Of a DNA stretch of 56,341 nt, positions 52,489-56,341 are shown in pieces. The notes under the pieces are model-generated. The model did no database searches. It was not told where the DNA came from and worked only from the letters and a program-made list of their open reading frames with translations. The stretch is from an uncultured Bacteroidota bacterium. Lineage in GTDB: Bacteria; Bacteroidota; Bacteroidia; Chitinophagales; Saprospiraceae. Positions within the stretch are counted from its first letter, which is position 1. Each line of letters starts with the position of its first letter. The translations under genes and the position numbers were made by a program. The DNA is taken from contig CALMSX010000014.1 of the NCBI GenBank assembly GCA_937872515.1, forward strand, positions 1 to 56,341, written 5' to 3'.

Positions 52489-55392
52489 ATGAAACATTTC
52501 CTTCTGCATTTATTCATTATAGTATCAAATTACTCTGTTATACAGAGCCAACCTTATCCTCTGAAGGAATGGGAATATTACATATTTGATGAAAAGAGTA
52601 ATTTAAAAACAAATACTTTAACTAATGTGTTTACAGATTCACTGAATCAGATCTGGGTTATCAATAGTTTTGGCCTTCAGTATTTTGATGGTGAAGTATA
52701 TTCGGAACCAATCAGAGTTGCTGGGCAGGAAGCACAGTTTACTTATATGTATCTTGGATTAATTGGAAATAAGTATTTAGTTATAACTGAAAGCGGCATT
52801 GTTCATTTGGATATAAGATCGAAAAAACTATTACCATACATACATTTTACATCAGTCTTTTATTATGCTTATTTTAGAAATGATGATGATAAAAACAGTA
52901 TAATTGTATCTACTGCCCGTGCTCATCAATTTATAAAAATTAATCTTGTGGGAAAACAAATTGAGTATATTAATTTCAAAAACCTTCCCCAGGAATGGGT
53001 GGATATTGGCAAACAATTATATTCTCGAGAGAGTCATGGTACTATTGAACTTGATGTAAAGAAGCTTAAATATGTAAAAAGCAACAAAAGAAGACTTCAT
53101 GTTGCAGTTTTTACCGGACAAAATACAGATGATTGTTTTTACTATGAATTAGATAAAAATGTTATTCATTTTAGTTTTAACAATAATAGAAATTTATCCC
53201 TTTCTATTTCTGATAATATAATTAGATGCAGGGCATTTAGATTAAGGAATGGAAATATTTTACTGTCATTAAATCGAACGTTATTTGAAATGGATGGCAG
53301 TACCAATCAAATTATATATGAATATAAAGCAGAAGATGGAAGTGATTTGATTAAAAAGGGATTAATTACTGGTATTTCCATTGATAGATACAATAATATT
53401 TACTTATCTACTGTAACAGAAGGGTTGGTAAAACTAATTAAAAAAAATGAATCGATTAGATTTTTTGGAGATAGAAAAAAAGATAACAATCATACAACGT
53501 TTATTTTGCCAGACAAAAAATACAATAGAGTTTTGATTGGAAAGTGGGAGGGAGGTTTGTCAATTTATGACACCAACAGTGTACTCATCCATAGTATTGA
53601 CAAGATTGATGATATTAAAAATCCTACAGTTGTTAGAATAGACAAAGTAAAGGATGGTTATTTACTTGGAATATTCAATGAGGCCAGAATTTACAAGCTT
53701 AAGTTGGAGAAAACTGGATATACAATTCTGAGTCATCAGGAATTAGAACGTAGTTATTTTGGATTTTATAATAAGTTAATCAATTCCAATACTTTTATTA
53801 GTGACGGCAGGGTTTATTTCCTTGACAGGGATAAACAAAAATATTATCCAGCCTATAATACTTTTGGTGTTCACCAAACTACATTTTATACACTTCAGGA
53901 TGAAAATTATTTTATTGATGGCAATGAAGTAAAAAAACTATCAAAAGATTTTTTGACTTTTAGTGTTATTGGCAAAGTTAATTTTCCCTATGCCCCTGTT
54001 TGTATGACACATAAAAATAATGAGGAGTTTTATGTAGGAACTGAATCTGGTGTATACATTTATGATGCAAAAAATATTTTGGCGGTTCCATATATTACTA
54101 ATATTGGTACTGTATATTCTTTATATTGGGATAGCTATTATTTGTGGTGTGGAACAAACAATGGGTTAATTAGAATAAACCAAGATAAAGAGCTTACGAT
54201 ATATACAAAATATGAAGGATTTCAGGGAAGTCACTATAATCAGAATAACTATATTATATCTGAGGACGGTGAGTACTATTTTGGTGGTGAGGATGGTGTT
54301 TCGTCTTTTTATCCATTTAAGTTGATTAAACCAGAAATACCATTTTCTTTTTTGGAAAGTATATCAAATGGAGATTCACTTTATTATTATACGGGAGAAC
54401 GTTCCCCTTTGATTTATTTTGACTATTTTAGATCTAACTTTTCCTGTAAGTTGAATGTATCAGGGCTAGATATGCCATCAAGATATACTAAACAATATTT
54501 GATAGAAGGTCTTCACAAAAGTTGGCAGAATCTTAATAAACAAACTAGTTTTGAATTGTATTTAAAACCTGGTGAATATAAAATCTATCACCACGCGTCT
54601 TTATTGTTTGATAGTAACGCTCCTAAAAAGAATTATTTTATTGTTATTATCTCTGCTCCCTATTACAGTACATGGTGGTTTCGATTAATAATAGTTTTGG
54701 CTGCATTAGGATTGGTTTCGTATATTGTTAACCTATACAATAAATTAACTTTTCAAAGAAGTAGAAGCGATTGGGAAGTAAAAGAAAAATTACTTATACA
54801 AAGAAGTGAATTTACAAGGGAACTTCATGATCTAATAGGGGCACAAGTAAGTATTGTGTCACGAAATATCAACTGGATCAAGGAAATGTTGTTAAAATCA
54901 TCTGATTCCAAAATTATATCTAAACTAGAACATACGGAAGAGCTTACACACCAAATTAACAAAGACATAAGAGACACAATTTGGGCAACAAAAGTTGAAA
55001 AACTTGATATTTTAAAAATCGCTGAGCGAGTGCAAAATTTTTATTATTATCTGGATGCAGACATCCCCAAATTAACAATTGTCAATCAAGTGAATAAGAT
55101 AGAAAATTTTGTTTTTCAGCCGATAATTGGTTTGAATTTACTGAGAATTATACAAGAGGCTGTGCACAATAGTATAAAGCACAGTCAGGCTAGGAATTTA
55201 CAAATAAAATTAACTGATATAGGCAGTAAATTATGTGTTGAAATTTGTGATGACGGTACTGGAATAAGCAATGTAAATGGTGATTTTAGTTTTGGCCTGG
55301 AAAATATGAGACAAAGATCTATAAATATAGGTTTTGATATAGTTTTTAATTCTTCGAGTTCGGGGACCATAATTACATTAACACAAAAATAG
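52489..55392 (+). CDS. Propeller-sensor histidine kinase (HisKA_3 type)
   Basis: 967 residues. The signal sequence ends YSVIQSQ. Residues about 25-620 are a periplasmic double-propeller-like sensor with two-component-regulator repeats (LTNVFTDSLNQIWVINSFG, GLIRINQDKELT). A Y_Y_Y-type beta-sandwich follows (about 640-720, SGLDMPSRYTKQYLIEG). A membrane helix lies at about 727-749. The cytoplasmic kinase has the HisKA_3 H-box RELHDLIGAQVS with phospho-acceptor His780, the N-box EAVHNSIKHS (Asn894) and the G1 box CDDGTGI near residue 921. The family senses extracellular glycans or polymers in Bacteroidota, but its ligand here is unknown. The response regulator starts 4 bases downstream, so the two form an operon. 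Confidence 0.93.
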   Translation: MKHFLLHLFIIVSNYSVIQSQPYPLKEWEYYIFDEKSNLKTNTLTNVFTDSLNQIWVINSFGLQYFDGEVYSEPIRVAGQEAQFTYMYLGLIGNKYLVITESGIVHLDIRSKKLLPYIHFTSVFYYAYFRNDDDKNSIIVSTARAHQFIKINLVGKQIEYINFKNLPQEWVDIGKQLYSRESHGTIELDVKKLKYVKSNKRRLHVAVFTGQNTDDCFYYELDKNVIHFSFNNNRNLSLSISDNIIRCRAFRLRNGNILLSLNRTLFEMDGSTNQIIYEYKAEDGSDLIKKGLITGISIDRYNNIYLSTVTEGLVKLIKKNESIRFFGDRKKDNNHTTFILPDKKYNRVLIGKWEGGLSIYDTNSVLIHSIDKIDDIKNPTVVRIDKVKDGYLLGIFNEARIYKLKLEKTGYTILSHQELERSYFGFYNKLINSNTFISDGRVYFLDRDKQKYYPAYNTFGVHQTTFYTLQDENYFIDGNEVKKLSKDFLTFSVIGKVNFPYAPVCMTHKNNEEFYVGTESGVYIYDAKNILAVPYITNIGTVYSLYWDSYYLWCGTNNGLIRINQDKELTIYTKYEGFQGSHYNQNNYIISEDGEYYFGGEDGVSSFYPFKLIKPEIPFSFLESISNGDSLYYYTGERSPLIYFDYFRSNFSCKLNVSGLDMPSRYTKQYLIEGLHKSWQNLNKQTSFELYLKPGEYKIYHHASLLFDSNAPKKNYFIVIISAPYYSTWWFRLIIVLAALGLVSYIVNLYNKLTFQRSRSDWEVKEKLLIQRSEFTRELHDLIGAQVSIVSRNINWIKEMLLKSSDSKIISKLEHTEELTHQINKDIRDTIWATKVEKLDILKIAERVQNFYYYLDADIPKLTIVNQVNKIENFVFQPIIGLNLLRIIQEAVHNSIKHSQARNLQIKLTDIGSKLCVEICDDGTGISNVNGDFSFGLENMRQRSINIGFDIVFNSSSSGTIITLTQK

Positions 55393-55396
55393 TCTT

Positions 55397-56053
55397 ATGG
55401 AAACAGTTATAAAGGTAGGAATTGTTGATGACAACAGACAAACTGTAATTTCATTAAAGGAGATGTTAGATTATTCAAATACACTATCTGTAGTGTTAAC
55501 TGCAAGTGATGGCTTGGATTTTCTTAAGAAAGTTGAAGAGATGAAAAAATCTGACTTACCTGAAGTTGTAGTTATGGATATTGACATGCCAGGCATGAGT
55601 GGAATTGAAGCTATTGCAATTGGTAAAGCAAGGTTTTCAAATTTGAAATTTTTGGTATTAACTGTTTTTGATGATGAAGAAAAGCTATTTTCTGCAATTC
55701 AAGCGGGCGCTAGTGGTTATCTTCTTAAAGAAGAAAAAATATCTGTTATTGTGGATCATATTAAAAACCTTATTAATCATGAGGCTACCCCTATGAGTCC
55801 TACAATTGCGAAGAAGACTTTCGAACTTTTGTCAAAGATGGCTCCCAAGGGGAATATAATGGATAATGTATTTGAACAGCTATCTACACGAGAAACTGAG
55901 GTGCTCAATCTTATGATTGAAGGTGATAATTATAAAGTAATAGCTGAAAAATTATATATTTCAAGTAATACTGTTAAAAAGCATATATCACATATCTATG
56001 AAAAACTACATGTAAATTCCAGGAGCCAGATACTTAAGTTGAAGTTGGGATAG
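55397..56053 (+). CDS. LuxR/NarL-family response regulator
   Basis: 218 residues. The receiver domain has the acidic pair DD at residues 11-12, the phosphorylated Asp61 in VVVMDIDMPGMSG, and Lys in GYLLKEE. The output domain (about 152-215) is a LuxR-type helix-turn-helix: LSTRETEVLNLMIEG, then NTVKKHISHIYEKLHVNSRS. It should bind DNA as a dimer when phosphorylated by the kinase encoded just upstream. The adjacent divergent giant-protein operon is the obvious candidate target (inference from position). After it, 56054-56341 is AT-rich with a weak hairpin and no gene visible. Confidence 0.96.
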   Translation: METVIKVGIVDDNRQTVISLKEMLDYSNTLSVVLTASDGLDFLKKVEEMKKSDLPEVVVMDIDMPGMSGIEAIAIGKARFSNLKFLVLTVFDDEEKLFSAIQAGASGYLLKEEKISVIVDHIKNLINHEATPMSPTIAKKTFELLSKMAPKGNIMDNVFEQLSTRETEVLNLMIEGDNYKVIAEKLYISSNTVKKHISHIYEKLHVNSRSQILKLKLG

Positions 56054-56341
56054 ATATAAAATGTTATTTATATAGAGTTATGAGTTTTCTTTAATTAGTA
56101 TCGTAGAGACCCTGTAGCAGAAAGCAATTATGAAGTTGGGATTTCATTTTACTTATTCTAACTTATCACAATCTTATTGTGGTTACAACCATATATGTAA
56201 TAAACATTATTGTAATTATTTCATATTGTTGAATTAAATTGATTTAATTTTATGATATTAACTCAAAGCTTAATACCATTTACATTGTAAGCATCCGACC
56301 AACTACATATTTATAAGCCAGATATGACGCTTTAGCTTTGC

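Noticed and set aside
56167..56181. CACAAT-CTT-ATTGTG hairpin after the response regulator
   Set aside because: Short stem, no T tract, far from the stop codon; too weak to call a terminator.
1..56341. tRNA or rRNA genes, insertion sequences, integrases or attachment sites
   Set aside because: None recognised by eye: no transposase or integrase frames, no cloverleaf-like sequences in the intergenic gaps.

Overview
The window looks like a chromosomal segment of a Bacteroidota bacterium, probably class Saprospiria or a relative (lineage is inference). Three proteins or protein remnants end in type IX secretion (T9SS) type A sorting domains. There is a SusC/SusD pair, Rho carries a long Asn/Arg/Asp-rich insertion, promoters fit the Bacteroidota TTTG / TAnnTTTG pattern, and most exported proteins have Gln directly after the predicted signal-peptidase site. 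No tRNA, rRNA, CRISPR array, transposase, integrase or phage gene was seen.

Layout. (1) 1-4.7 kb, AT-rich: a decayed T9SS beta-helix gene (177-3169; one frameshift and one in-frame stop) and an intact T9SS beta-propeller protein. (2) 4.8-10.7 kb, minus strand: a tightly packed six-gene operon with an MFS transporter, a small membrane protein, an M48 protease, an Asp-box lipoprotein, a gluconate-dehydrogenase-subunit-3-like protein and a GMC oxidoreductase. (3) 11.0-15.6 kb: a DinB-family gene, then a plus-strand operon of a 3-hydroxyacyl-CoA dehydrogenase, a PaaI-type thioesterase, mannose-1-phosphate guanylyltransferase and a cytochrome c/PQQ-type sugar dehydrogenase fusion. (4) 15.7-20.1 kb: a repeat-bearing lipoprotein, a sugar isomerase/epimerase and three poorly characterised exported proteins. 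(5) 20.2-24.9 kb: a SusC/SusD pair. (6) 25.1-32.1 kb: serS, a membrane Zn peptidase and frr (minus), rho (plus) and two tandem paralogous secreted proteins (minus). (7) 32.4-33.0 kb: a sigma-70-family factor.

(8) 33.1-56.3 kb, again AT-rich: an accessory surface-protein region. It holds a T9SS protein and a four-gene translationally coupled operon (52079 down to 35317). The first gene of that operon encodes a 3863-residue protein: an N-terminal beta-sandwich, four beta-helix modules, eight CARDB-like repeats and a C-terminal PPC/IPT-like block. Two unrecognised secreted proteins follow, then an 894-residue SprB-repeat/beta-helix protein. Divergent from this operon is a two-component system: a propeller-sensor histidine kinase and a LuxR-type response regulator.

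The most interesting part is this operon and its divergent two-component system. The domain order at the end of the giant protein, followed by the third downstream gene, resembles what I remember as one continuous polypeptide in very large surface proteins of other phyla. Here it is divided among separate, translationally coupled genes. None of the four proteins shows a recognisable T9SS C-terminal domain, so their route to the surface is open.
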